Assembly (NCBI GenBank): GCA_015680905.1
Contig: CM027382.1
Location: forward strand, 9,273,501 to 9,337,500
DNA from: Coptis chinensis
Taxonomy: Eukaryota; Streptophyta; Magnoliopsida; Ranunculales; Ranunculaceae
Direction of reading: 5' to 3'
Length of the DNA stretch: 64,000 nucleotides
The notes beneath the pieces were generated by a model. It saw only the letters and a list, made by a program, of their open reading frames with translations. It was not told the origin of the DNA and did not search any database. Shown piece by piece: positions 10,752-22,400 of this stretch (position 1 is the first letter of the stretch; every line of letters begins with the position of its first letter). The translations under genes and the position numbers were made by a program.

Positions 10752-11506
10752 TGTGTATACATATTTATGCAAATAGGAAGTAGACACATGACAAAACTAT
10801 TTATGCAAATATGGAGTAGACATATGACAACACTTCTGTAGTAATTGGATAACGTGTAAGTATGGGTAAGAAGTACCAGAACATACTTTGAGCTCACTTC
10901 CAGATCAACACATTTCCTATGGAATGGAAGTGGAACTACAAGAGGAGTTGCTAGATCTTCGGAACTGACTAGTATTGCAGGATAGAAACTCCACTTCCTA
11001 GTCAGGAACTCCAAGTTTGGAAATACACGTTCGGAACTTGTCCAAGTTTGGAACTCCACTACTTCCTAGCTAGTCAAGAACTCCACGTTCGGAACTTGTC
11101 CAAGTTCGGAACTCCACGTTCAAAACTTGTCTAAGTTTCTTTGCTAGTTTGGAACTTGTCCAAACTCGGAACTTCATGTTCGGAACTCCACTTCCTAGCT
11201 AGTCATGAACTCAACGTTAGAATCTTGTCTAAGTTTTCTCGGAACTCTAGTTCGGAACTTTTCCAAGTTCGGAATTCCACTTCCTAGCTAGTCAGGAACT
11301 CCAAGCTCGGAACTCGACTTCCTCTATGAGAAGTTCAAGTTCAGAACTCCACTTCTTAGCTAGTAAGGAACTTAACTTTCTCTATGGAAAGTTCAAGTTC
11401 GGAACTCCACTTCCTAGCTAGTCAGGAACTCCACGTTTGAAACCTAGTCAGCAGGAACCCCACGTTTGGAACTTGTCCAAGTTTAGAACTCCACGTTCGT
11501 AACTTG
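10752..11506 (+). repeat. Diverged LTR-like segment with short tandem repeats, inside X
   Basis: It starts TGTGTATACATATTTATGC, preceded by atgggcata, and continues with aagtatgggtaagaagtacc. Both resemble the first 130 bases of the X LTR, but they are clearly diverged. From about 10900 it becomes an array of units such as ggaactccacttcctagctag and ggaacttgtccaag, about 30-60 bp each. The CACTA element has inserted in the array. It may be a degenerate LTR of a relative of X, or an internal region derived from the LTR. Confidence 0.55.
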
Positions 11507-11586
11507 CACTACTAAAAAAAAGACATATTATGATGCATGTTTTTTTATCTATCTTGACGGTTTTGTTGAAAAACGTCAAGATAGGT

Positions 11587-11850
11587 GTCTTGGTGATATT
11601 TTTATGACGGATATTGCAACAATATGTCGTGTATGACACAGGCATCAAGAAAATATTGTAATTTCATGACGGCTATTCCAACATTATGTCGTGTAAGACA
11701 CAGGCATCAAGAAAATATGATAATTTCATGACGACTATTCCAATATTATGTCATGTAAGACACAAGCGTCAAGAAAATATAATAATTTCATGACGGCTAT
11801 TCCAACATTATGTCGTGTAAGACACAAGCGTCAAGAAAATATGATAAATT
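11587..11850. repeat. Subterminal direct repeats of the CACTA element
   Basis: Four copies of a unit of about 62 bp, containing catgacggctattccaac and caagaaaatat, lie near the left end. The right end has shorter dispersed ATGACGGTTTT motifs (about 14575-14880). Subterminal repeats are the known binding sites of the CACTA transposase (TnpA in En/Spm). Confidence 0.85.
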
Positions 11851-12177
11851 TATGACATGTTTCCTAAAACAGTTAGGTTAGCAATATAATAAACCGTCAA
11901 CACACCAATTTTTTGGGTTGCATTGTTTGACCATTTTGGCGTTCAATTGAACCGTCAATAACAAATAAAATAAGCATCAGTAAATTGCTAAGAAACAGTG
12001 AACTGTCAATAAATATTTCCTTCATGACTAAGCCTAAACAAGCACACATTCACTCTGCGTCTTGAGTTCGAGGTCTATCCATTAGAAAATAAATCTTTGT
12101 TTTTCCGATTAAAACGAAAAAATTATTTCCTTTCCTTTCCAGTTAAAATTTAACAAACACAGTAAAAAAAATTGAGT

Positions 12178-12510
12178 AACAATGGAGGAAATCACAGTCA
12201 CGCCACTATTGGTAAAACTTCTCTTCCATCTCCTCTGTGCATAGAGAAAAAGGTGCCTCCTTTACTTTCTCCCAAATTTGATTTTTCTTCGGTTTTGCCA
12301 GATTCAAGTGGAAAGCGTAGGTTCACCAATCTGAATTCTTATTCAAATCTAACTCATATTTGATGAACCTTCTCTAACATCTCTGAATGGAGAAAAAAGT
12401 ACCTCATTTTCTCCTAAATTTTGATTTTTATCTATTCGAATCTTTGAATTTTCGTTTTGGTTTTCTCTGATTTAAATGGAAGCCTTAGAATTGGATCGAT
12501 CAAGGTATGC
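12178..12510 (+). other. Possible captured 5' exon sequence in the CACTA element
   Basis: Low-complexity plant-like coding sequence with two small open stretches (one reading SNNGGNHSHATIGKTSLPSP; one starting MEALELDRSR at 12476). The second runs into a good splice donor, GTATGC, near 12506. The intron to the next exon (12615) ends in a normal acceptor. I do not recognise the source gene, and the sequence could simply be promoter and 5' UTR of the captured locus. Confidence 0.3.
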
Positions 12511-12614
12511 ATCTTTGTCTCAATTTCTTCATAAACTTATGTTTCATTTGAACTACAGCCGTAATCTCTTGTACCTTTTCCTTTCTTTTCTTTGGTTGAT
12601 TGTATTTGCTACAG

Positions 12615-12799
12615 GGTGCACTGAAGAGTATAAGGACTTACATGGGACCTGTCCATATCAAAGATATTGCCCTTGCTCAAATTCTGTTATATGAGAATTC
12701 AGCGGCATCAGGTCGGCACCTGTGTGTTGAAGCCATACACCATTTTAGTGACTTCGCAGCTAGAGTTGTAAAACTTTACCCTGAATACAAGGTGCCCAG
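12615..12799 (+). pseudogene. Captured exon of a cinnamoyl-CoA-reductase-like gene
   Basis: The peptide contains GPVHIKDIALAQILLYEN, then SGRHLCVEAIHHFSDFAARV and YPEYKVPR. This is the region late in cinnamoyl-CoA reductase and related short-chain dehydrogenase/reductases (VHVKDVALAHILLYEN...GRHLCVE). The full enzyme reduces hydroxycinnamoyl-CoA esters in lignin synthesis. The exon keeps an acceptor (CTACAG) and a donor (CCCAG before GTAGTG), so it was copied as genomic DNA. The NADP-binding N-terminus and catalytic site are absent. Only about 62 residues remain, so it is a fragment, carried inside the CACTA element. Confidence 0.8.
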
Positions 12800-13057
12800 G
12801 TAGTGAACTTTACCCTGAATTCACTTGTTTTATAACTAGAAGCAGGAGCATAGTTTTTCTGGTTACCACACATATTATCAAGGGATTTCTACATAAGCTT
12901 CTATTTTGTGCACAAGATTTTTGATAAAACATTCAGATGGGAGCATTCTGTTTCATTTTGTTTACTCATGTTCCAATCCACAGTTCTACTTAACGTTATA
13001 TTCAGTTTAGAAACATGTATTTGACGTAAAATTTGCATTCTTGTTCCACATCCCACT

Positions 13058-13392
13058 TCCAGAATATACTAGCCTTGATTCAACAAACTTCACAGGTGTG
13101 AAACAGGAAGTTGGGGCATTGTTCGGCTTCCATCAACTCGAGCTTCTTTGCATCATTGTTAGAAGCAGGCGATGTTAAAGCCGTTTTCACTGGCCATGAT
13201 CATCTAAACGACTTCTGTGGCGAGTTAAATGGTATACAAGGTGGGATAGAAGGGCTAGAGTGGTCATCATGACACTAGAAAAGACAGATAAGAAAGGTTG
13301 GGGAGCAATGAAGTCGATCAAAACATGGAAGCGCCTTGATGATCAAAACCTCACTACAATTGATCCTCAACTCTGGCTCAAAAGCTTTGTTG
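13058..13392 (+). pseudogene. Captured exon of a purple acid phosphatase 29-like gene
   Basis: Segments in this stretch read PEYTSLDSTNFTGVKQE, LLEAGDVKAVFTGHDHLND, FCGELNGIQ, then RRARVVIMTLEKTDKKGWG and MKSIKTWKRLDDQNLTTID. This matches the C-terminal part of the plant probable inactive purple acid phosphatase 29 group, including the GHDH metallophosphatase motif. The frame shifts near 13100 and again near 13245, and the stretch normally found between GIQ and RRARV (about 15-20 residues) is missing. A donor GTAAGC follows at 13393. It is a broken host-gene fragment carried by the CACTA element, in the same orientation as the reductase exon. Confidence 0.8.
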
Positions 13393-14901
13393 GTAAGCGT
13401 ATCTGTACCAATAAAATATCGAAAATGACTAAAATTTATAGATTTATTGACTACGTGAGTGTAGGGTTGGCGTATAGCATAAGCATGTAGACAACTAATA
13501 TGATTTATTGAACTGTATGGCTAGATGTAATTCTTATATAGTACCCATTAAAAGCTTGATCTGCCAACTTGAGAACATAAAACTAGGCACAATTTTTCTT
13601 CCATGCATATAGCATGGTACCACGTTAAAGTTTTTCGCTTATCTTTGAATTGTATGGACTGACCATTATTGCCAAGCCTAAGTATAGGATTTACATGACT
13701 ATATGAGGGTGGATTGCTATGGATCCTTTCTCAGCAGCTCATAGATGACACTAGCACCTCCATTTGCTCATCCTAGATATCACCAGCACCTCCTTAGTTT
13801 CTTCAAGAAACTAGCAGATAGGAATTTCAAATTATTTTTTTAGCACACCCTCTTATTTTGTAATACTCATAGAACTTCTAAAGTGATTAAACTTCATTTT
13901 TGATGGTCTATGTGAATTTGTTGTGTATAGTTGGTATTGTTTCTTCTAAGTAAAGTAAATGTTTTGTGTTCCAACTTCAAATAATTGTTGAATCAACTGT
14001 GCACACAGCCCACAACTTGGTATTTTTTCACAAGAACTTATATGATAAGATAAATATATATTTATTAGTTAGTTGCTTACTTGCTGCCCCATAAGGTGAT
14101 CCAAGTAGTGGTTGGAAATACTCTTTAGCACTCTAGTCTTGTTGTTGCAATTGTTTAGCAATTCCATTGAGTTTGTGTTATTACTTTCGTCTTGTCAGAA
14201 GTACCGTTTTTTTTTTTTCCTTACATTGTTTTCTTTGAATGATAGACTCTTCTTATTTTCTTTTTGGATTTCGATCTTTTGCAGGTGAAGTTTGGACAAG
14301 GTTCGATGAATGAAACTCAAATCATGCAAACCGTTCTTTTTGAGACATATTTTGTGGATATTTTTGGTTAAATGTATGTAATTTTTTGAAATGGTGGAAT
14401 GTAATGGATTCTATTTTGTGAATAGATCACGAACTGGCTAGTTTGTTACATTTGTGATCATGTTAAGTTGTTTGCAGTGGAGTTTGCTTGTATGCTATAT
14501 GATTTAATTTATTCAATTTTCTGGGTATAAAATATTTTTTAATAAATATTTTTTTCTAGAAAATGTATATTTTTATGACGGCTTTGCCAAAGCCATCACA
14601 AATTGAACAGGTTTCTTGATGGTTTTTGCTGAAAATTATGACAGTTGTACTAAAATTAATGACGGTTACTGTGTAACACTCAATATTTCATTGCCCATTA
14701 TGACGGTTTTAGCCTTATTTTTGACATAAAATCTTTGAAGTACATAACGGTTTTTGTAAAACTGTCATAAATTTAATGACGGTTTTGGTAAACTTTTATG
14801 ACGGGCTCTATAATGACGGCTGTTATTTTAATGAAAACACGTCATTAAACCCGTTTCATGATGGCTTTTAGCCGTCATTATAAGTCTTTTTTTTAGTAGT
14901 G
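13393..14901. other. Rest of the CACTA element, no gene seen
   Basis: Mostly AT-rich sequence that behaves like an intron after the PAP29-like exon. An acceptor (TTTTGCAG) lies at 14284, followed by a short open end (GEVWTRFDE). The last 330 bases hold the subterminal repeats and the terminal inverted repeat. No transposase domain is visible on either strand. Confidence 0.5.
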
Positions 14902-14904
14902 TTG

Positions 14905-15188
14905 TTCAAGTCTGGATTATCACAAGGCATGGCAGGTCCAGATTTCATCAAGTTCCTAATATACAAAGTTCGGCCTAATATGCAAGGTTCAAGGCATGGT
15001 TATGGCAGGTCCGGATTTACAATTCCTTGCATTGAAGTAATGTGAAATTTTGCCGATAAATTTCAAAAATAAAAGAGAGCACATTGCACTATTTTTTACG
15101 TAGCTTCATATGGCGACGTGCACCTACACTTTTACCCTTTTTCCTCAAGGGTTTGAGTTACAACCCATGAAGAAAAAATAGGGGCATA
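14905..15188. other. Internal sequence of X after the CACTA element
   Basis: Non-coding sequence with two copies of a motif containing caaggcatgg and ggcaggtccggattt. It ends in the purine-rich tract just before the 3' LTR of X. Confidence 0.4.
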
Positions 15189-15719
15189 TGTGTGTACATA
15201 TTTTTACAAATAGATATGTCACATGTGGCAACATCTTGTTAAGGCTCGGATATGGTCTTGGTGTGGGTAGGAAGTACCAAAACACACTTTAAGTCCAAAT
15301 CATGACTAACTTACTTCCTAGGTTCGAAAGTAAAATAAAAAAAAGAAGGCTCGGAATTGATTAGAGTAGTAGGCTCGGAGAACTGGAGGTTCGGAACTAG
15401 TTGGAGTAGTAGGCTCGAAGAACTGGAGGTTCGGAACTGGTTGAAGTAATAGGCTCGAAGAATTGGAGGTTCGAAACTAGTTAGGGTACATAGTAGGCTT
15501 GGAGAACTAACTCCTGACTATGAACACCAAATTCGGAAGTACTAAGCTCAGAACTCCAACTCCAACTCCTAATCCGAACCTGAACATGTTTCCTTGTTGT
15601 TCAAGTCAATAAAGGAGACTTATTGATTTGGGAAATATGAGCTTCTAGAAGAGTTTGGATAAGACTTAACAAGAGATTGTTTCCTAGGTAAACACTAATT
15701 ACTTAATTCACAAGTAATT
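15189..15719 (+). repeat. 3' LTR of X, left part
   Basis: Aligns to the 5' LTR of X from its first base, with extra copies of the roughly 45-bp ttcggaactggttggagtag unit. It is interrupted by element Y after the target site taatt (15715-15719) and resumes at 40636. Confidence 0.85.
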
Positions 15720-16218
15720 TGTGGGGGACATATATTGTCATCAATATATTCGCGACATGTGTCATTGCCATTGATCATATCTTGATACTAACTTATTAGA
15801 TCATTACAATTGGTCATCTCAAGAGTCATGAGTTACCAAATGGTTACAAAATGAACATGAATACATGCATAGAGCAATAATAGCTATCAATGCAATATTA
15901 AATATCATCAATGAATAGAGCACCAAAAGTGGATCTCATTCAATTCATGGAGTACCAAAAGGGGGAGGGAATTCTATATATTTCCTCTCCACTCTCTAAA
16001 CAAAAGAGGAGAATTATATGCTTCTTCTCTACTCTCCATCTTCTCCATTCGCAATTGATCATTCGATCATAGAATCCAGACAATGAACTACGTTCGACTT
16101 GATTCCAGGTCGTCAGTGAACTGGATACGTAGGCAGTTCAATCCTTCGAACTCAGTCACAACATCATCCTCCCCAAAATTCCTACACACGTAAGGTTTGC
16201 CCAAAAAGAACTTTTATA
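15720..16218 (+). repeat. 5' LTR of Y
   Basis: Starts TGTGGGGGACATATATTG and has a TATATATT promoter-like site near 15976. It carries the shared block GAACTACG, CTTGATTCC, GGATACGTAGGCAG (ending at 16136). It matches 40131-40635 along its whole length. Confidence 0.9.
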
Positions 16219-16588
16219 TTGGTGCCGTCTGTGGATCGAATTACTTGGGAATTTATCTACTCAATCAAAGTTCTATTGCTACAATCAATATTTTTATTAC
16301 TTTCAATTTCCAAGCCCACGAAGCATGGTGATGGTTATTCCAAAGAGATCAATCAAAAACCTCGCTTGCCTAAGGAGTAAACCAATACAGGGAAGATAAG
16401 TTTTCTATACCAACTTTCTGATTCATTTGGCTTTGTTTCGATCTGATCAAATATAAATTCCAGTCTAGTCATGAGTCGTTACAATTGCTGCCTATTCAAT
16501 ATTGCTTCAGTCACATGAATAACACTTTAAACATCATCTGCATATTAAATTGAAATAGTCTAAAGATACTCAATTTATTTGTTGTCAA
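16219..16588 (+). other. Internal leader of Y
   Basis: Primer-binding site (ttggtgccgtctgtgg) followed by a short leader. An ATG at 16325 opens a short peptide (MVMVIPKRSIKNLACLRSK) of no known family. I see no gene. Confidence 0.5.
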
Positions 16589-17864
16589 TGATAAGTACCC
16601 AAAATTGTGTTTTAAACCCCGCAGAGACATTATATTTGGGTCAATTATGTGTTTAATAAATGTAAATTAATTATATTTTCATGTTTTCATAGGTTTCGAC
16701 AGTCAGTGATAAAATACACACAGAACCTGCGTTTTAGCATGAAATACAGCCGAATAAAGCTTGGACATGAAATCTTCAGTATCAGCTCATTTAAAGCTCC
16801 AATCTGCCAGCAAAGCTCATGGACTCAGAGAACCATGAAACAAGTTGAAGAATCCAAACTTGAGTTCCTGAGCTAGGCCAAAGGAGTCATGTTTGGGTCA
16901 AGACTTGGTCAAACTGACTTGTAACAGTCCGAAAATCAGGAGAAAGTTCAAATGGTGACATCTTCCGTCTCCTAACTCCGATTGAAGCATATGACCTGTC
17001 AAAATGATCAGTGCAGAAAACTCTACACAACGGTATATTGCTTTTATAAAATGGACGTATGGTTTGAAATCAGAGATAAAACCAAGCACATAACTATTCA
17101 TCGAAGACGACGTAGATATTTTAGATTTTTTATTATTTAATTTTTTGTAAAGTCAAAAGATGAATAGTTCCAAATAGTGTCAAATAATGTTGAATAGTGT
17201 CAAATAGTGATTACTATTCCTTAAAGTCAAAAAGTTGAATAGTAATAAAATCTCAGTCGTTGGATCAGATTTCTGAGATTCGATCACGACCGTCCATTCA
17301 ACTATAAATAGAAGGGTCTAGTTTTAGTTTTTCTGATGGAATCATACTGATATTCCATCAGTAGGAGTAGAGTAGTTTACTGCTTTCCTAGTGTAATGAA
17401 GAATTTAATTTCCAATTTTTAATTAAAATGTTTTTAATTAAGTTTTATTTTCTGTTAATTAGAATAAAACTTTAGTTATGTGATAGCGGAGCAGAAACTC
17501 TGCCCGAGTGAGGATTATATCCGTTAGGGAGGGTGTTTCGATAAATATAACGATTAGGAACCAAGTAAGTTCACCGAGAGATGGGGTTCTGAAACTCGCT
17601 AATAACGCTTGTTCAGAGATGAAGAGTCGTTATTAGGGATCAAAAATCGAGACTAACTTTTTTAACGGAGATATGATTTGCTCAAACGGATTTTCTATCT
17701 CTGAAATCAAAATCTATTTTATTTTATTTTTATCATTTTCTCACCTAAATCCATTTTCACAAATTCACGTGATCAGATTAGTTTTTGTTTATAAATAAAC
17801 TTTTGCAATTTTATTGAAATGCGAACGAAATGACAAACCCGACTGCTGTTTTACAGACAGATCA
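16589..17864 (+). mobile_element. S2: solo LTR, Athila/Tat-like
   Basis: Starts TGATAAGTACCC, ends AGATCA and is flanked by a perfect target duplication, gtcaa (16584-16588 and 17865-17869). It has a TATA box (TATAAATA, 17303-17310). Its first 120 bases resemble S1 (4250-5955), so both come from one group of elements. There is no internal region. It is inserted in Y. The short run near 17160-17230 repeats caaatagtg. Confidence 0.85.
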
Positions 17865-17869
17865 GTCAA

Positions 17870-18508
17870 CATCTCTAAATCCACACACAATTGGATAAGT
17901 ACATAGAGAGCAATCAGACTTCCTCTAGTTTACATCTTACGTGATTGGTGGTTCAAGCACCCGAAAGACAGAAGTAATTTAATGTCAACAGTTTCATTAT
18001 TTATTAGTCTTGCTTGGCATGGAGTACTTCTTCATATGAGGTTATCATGACGTACTTCTATAACTCGTCACATTCTGAAACTCCACTTCTACCCACAATA
18101 ATATAGCAAACTTATGAATCAGATATATTGCTTTTTGACTTACCATGACTTTAGTGTTCTTACACCATGGCAATGAAGCTTGTCCCAAAAAGGACGAAAA
18201 TACTGTTCTGAACAATTCTTACAATTTGCAAGATGAAATCATATCACACAAAGAGTTTGTCTAGGGCTTAAAGACTTAAAGTCACTATCCTTGCAAATGG
18301 ATGTTAATATTTCAACAGGGATAGGTTTAGTCATTTTGAAGTTTCTTTCCGATTTCTCATCGCAGGTCGTTAAAGACCCCTAATTTAAGAGCATGCATAT
18401 TTAAAGGATAGAATAACCTGCAGAGTCCATTGGTTCACATCTTTTATAAAGTTATTGCAGAGTTTTACCTCAAATTCTTAGTGCCTAGCAATAACATGAG
18501 CAGGCTAC
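17870..18508. other. Internal sequence of Y, no gene seen
   Basis: Continuation of the Y internal region between S2 and copia element C. No open frame or repeat of note. It ends with the target site gctac of C. Confidence 0.5.
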
Positions 18509-19173
18509 TGTTGGGGTTTATACCAATACCAATCGATTCCCCCACTACACAAATAACTTGTATTTGAACACAATTCAACTCCAGACAAATTCTAAATATC
18601 AACTACAACCTATACTAATATGCCCAACTCGTTAAACAACTATTAACAACAGATAATAATGTAAAGTAGAATTAAATGCATACCACAACACAAAGATATA
18701 CTGTAGTTCGGCTAATGATGCCTACTTCCACAAGAGCTAGTCCTTTTATAAAGTGGGAAGGAAAATTACAATCTCTCCTTTCAGTCTCTCACCTTACTTG
18801 ATCACTCTTATCTCTTTACAGGGTTGTCTCTCTATAAAAGTTATCTCTCAATCTTGATAGCTTTCAAGATTGGGTTTTCTCTGACTTTTGTGCTGCCTCT
18901 CGTGTGTTTTCTGGGTTGTTAGGTTTTGCCAAAAACTCTAACTCTTATTGCAAACTCGCGGTCCACAATTTCTTCTGAAAATAGACTTGGGCGCGGGTTG
19001 CGCCTCAGGCAAGACCAAGTCGAGCGCGGGTCGTGCTGAAGGTACTGGAAGTCTTCCACGGCATGGGTGCGGGTCACGCCTTGGTTAAGGCCAATCTGAG
19101 CGCGGGTCAAGCTCAAACATTTCCACGCAATAATGAACTTCGTTCTCTCCTCATGTGAGGGATAATTCCAACA
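18509..19173 (-). repeat. 3' LTR of copia element C
   Basis: In plus-strand view it starts TGTTGGGGTTTATACC and ends AATTCCAACA. It contains four degenerate copies of a GC-rich near-palindrome (gagcgcgggtcgcgctc-like, about 18970-19112) that also occurs in Z and V. Confidence 0.9.
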
Positions 19174-19439
19174 ATTTCCCCCTCAATAACAGTGAGGGGG
19201 GATACCTCCATGCAATTTCTAAATCAACAGGAGGAGTGTGCTGCCATTCCGGCAATAGCACAACAAACATCAAACTTACCTTTCAGTAAGACTTTGGTCA
19301 TCATATCTGACCCGTTCTTTTCGGTATGGATCTTTTTGATACACAAATGCTTGTCTTTGAGTACTTCTCTAATCCAATGATAACGCACGTGTATGTGCTT
19401 GGATCTAGAATGAAAACTTAGATTCTTACTCAAATGGAT

Positions 19440-22400
19440 GGCGCTCTGACTGTCACATATAACTACAAACTATTTCTGCTTTAGCCCTAGTTCATTGAAG
19501 AACCTCTTCATCCATAGTAACTCTTTGCAACACTCAATGGCTGCAATATACTCGGCTTCTGTAGTTGAGAGGGCAACACACTTTTGCAACTTTGATTGCC
19601 AAGAAACTGCTCTCCCTACAAAAGTAACCAGATAATTAGAGGTGGACTTCATCGAGTCAACATCACCTGCCATGTCTGCATCAGTGTAGCCTTCAAGTAA
19701 GGGCTTACTTCCACCAAAGCACAAGCACAATTTGGAAGTGCCCTTAAGATATCTCAATATCCATTTAACACCTTCCCAATGCTCTTTACCCAGATTTGAC
19801 AGAAATCGGCTTACAACAGCAACGGCGAAAGCAATATTCGGTCTTGTACACACCATTATGTACATCAAGCTACCCACTGCAGATGCATAAGGAATCTTTT
19901 CCATCTGACTCTGCTCATGCTCACCCTTTGGACACATATCTTTGGTCATGCGGAACTGGCTACCAAGCGAACAACTGACTGGCTTCGCTTGATCCATGTT
20001 GAATCTCTTCAACACTTTCTCAATGTAGCTTTCTTGGGAAAGCCACAACTTCCCACTCTTTCTATTATGAGTGATCTGCATCCTAAGTATCTGCTTTGCT
20101 TGATCTAAATCTTTCATCTCAAAGGACTTACTCAAGTCTTTTTTCAGTTTGGATATCTTGTTGATGTTTGGGCCAACTATCAACATATCATCCACATACA
20201 GCAATAACACTATGAAATCCCCATCTGGAAATCTCTGAACAAACACACAATGATTAGAAGCAAACTTCTTGTATTCTTGCTTCGCCATAAAGGAATCAAA
20301 CTTTATGTACCACTATCTCGGGGCTTGCTTCAACCCATACAAGCTCTTTATCAGCTTGCATACTAGGTGCTCCTTGCCTTTGACCTCAAACCCCTCTGGC
20401 TGGTCCATGTAGACATCTTCTTCAAGGTCTCCATGAAGAAAAGTTGTCTTAACATCTAGCTGCTCAACCTCTAGGTTCATACTTGCGGCCATACCCAATA
20501 CCACCCGGATAGAAGTCATCTTCACTACAGGAGAGAAAATCTCATCAAAGTCAATCCCTTTTCTTTGATTGAATCCCTTCATAACAAGGCGAGCTTTGTG
20601 CCTTGGGTGAGGATTGTTCTCCTCATGCTTGACTTTGTATATCCACTTATTCTTGAGAATTTTTCATCCTTGCGGTTTCTCAACTAACTCATAAGTGTGA
20701 TTCTTATACAAAGAATCCATCTAGTCATGTATGGCCTTCAACCACTTTTCTTTGTCTGTACCTTCAAGTGCCTCTTGATAGTATATAGGTTCTCCACCAT
20801 CCGATAGTAGCACGTACGTATATGGTGGATACCTGGTTAAAGCTAGTCTCTCTCTGTTTGACCTCCTTACCCCATCTGTTGGTGCCTCAGTAGGATGCAC
20901 TTCTGCTTGCTCTAGTGGTGGTTCATGCATCTCATCTGCATCTTCTATACTAATAAGTTATATCCCATCATGAGCAATATGATTCTCATCATGAGGTTTA
21001 AACTCATGGTTCTCTGCATTTTCAATGCTTTCTACACGTTCCATAGTAGGAACTTCTGGTTCTGAATCAACAAGATCATTGGTGAAAGCCTGTAGCTTCT
21101 CACCCTCCTCAAAGTCTGCTATGGTTTGGTCTTCCAGGAACACAACATCTCAAGTTCGGATTACCTTCTTGTTAATCGAATCATAGAGTTTGTAACCAAA
21201 CTTTTCATCTCCATAACCCAGAAAAATGCACTGCTTGGCATTGTCATCAAGCTTGCATCTCTCATCCTTCAGAATATGCACAAATGCCCTACACCCAAAT
21301 ACCCTCAAGTATCCATAATCAACATCTCTGCCTGACCATACTCTCTCTGGATAGTCACTATTCAGAGGTTTCGACGGCGATAGGTTGATCACATGCACGA
21401 CTGTATGCATTGCTTCTACCCAGTGGGTTCTAAGTAGCTTAGAGTGAGATAGCATGCATCTCATCCTCTCTAAAATGGTATGGTTCATTCTCTCTGCTAT
21501 TCTATTATGTTATGGTGTCTTGGGAATAGTCTGCTCATGACGAATCCCATGACTCTGGCAATATTCTTCAAACGGCCCAATGTACTCACCCCCATTATCT
21601 GAGCGAATACACTTCAACAACTTTCCAATCTCTCTTTCCACCATGCTGTGGAATTTCTCAAACATGCCAAGTACGTACTTTATTCTTGGTCTTCAGACTA
21701 TAAGCCCATATCTTTCTTGACGTATCATCAATGAAGGTCACGAAGTACGAAGCTCCCCCGTGGGACTTCACTTTAATAGGACCACATAAGTTTGTGTGCA
21801 CTAGTTTAAGGACATTGTCCTTTCTGTGAGACGGAATCTTTGGAAAGACACCCTGTGTTGCTTTCCTACCAAACAGTGAGTACATGTACTTAAATGTGTA
21901 CCTTTGATGTCTGGCAAGGCCTTTTACTTAGCAAGAACTTCCATCCCTTTTATGCCCATATGACACAGTTTCTTGTGCCACAGTTCGGAGGAAGCTTCTT
22001 CTTCTGCCACATTCACTTCTGCTTTACACAAACTATCCTATGTTTTGAAAAGAGAGCAAGTTTTCTTCCCTCTGGCTGCTACAATGGAACCTCTGCTCAG
22101 TTTTCATATCCCGTTACCAAACGAGTTTACAAAGCCATCGTCATCTAACTTCCCAGCCGAAATTTAGTTTAGCCGAATGTCAGGGACATGTCTTACATCC
22201 TTGAGTGTCAAGGTGTAGCCGACATTGGTTTCTACATGAACATCACCAATGCCTATAATCTTCGAGATGCCATTGTTACCCATCTTCACTTCACCATATT
22301 CAACACAGCTGTAGGTAGTGAATAATTCCTTGTGTAGTGTGACGTGATAGGATGCTCCTGTATCTATCACCCACTATGTATCCTGACATGAGGTACTAAG

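Larger units (their letters stand above)
11507..14901 (+). mobile_element. CACTA (En/Spm) DNA transposon with captured host exons
   Basis: The ends are CACTACTAAAAAAAAGAC and GTCTTTTTTTTAGTAGTG, perfect inverted repeats of 18 bases with the diagnostic CACTA terminus. A 3-bp target duplication, ttg, flanks the element (11504-11506 and 14902-14904), as this superfamily makes. Subterminal copies of ATGACGG-type motifs occur at both ends. At 3,395 bp it has no transposase that I can recognise, so it is non-autonomous. Between the ends lie exon fragments of two unrelated host genes in the same orientation, with introns kept, so this is a gene-capturing (Pack-CACTA) element. It lies inside element X. 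Confidence 0.9.
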
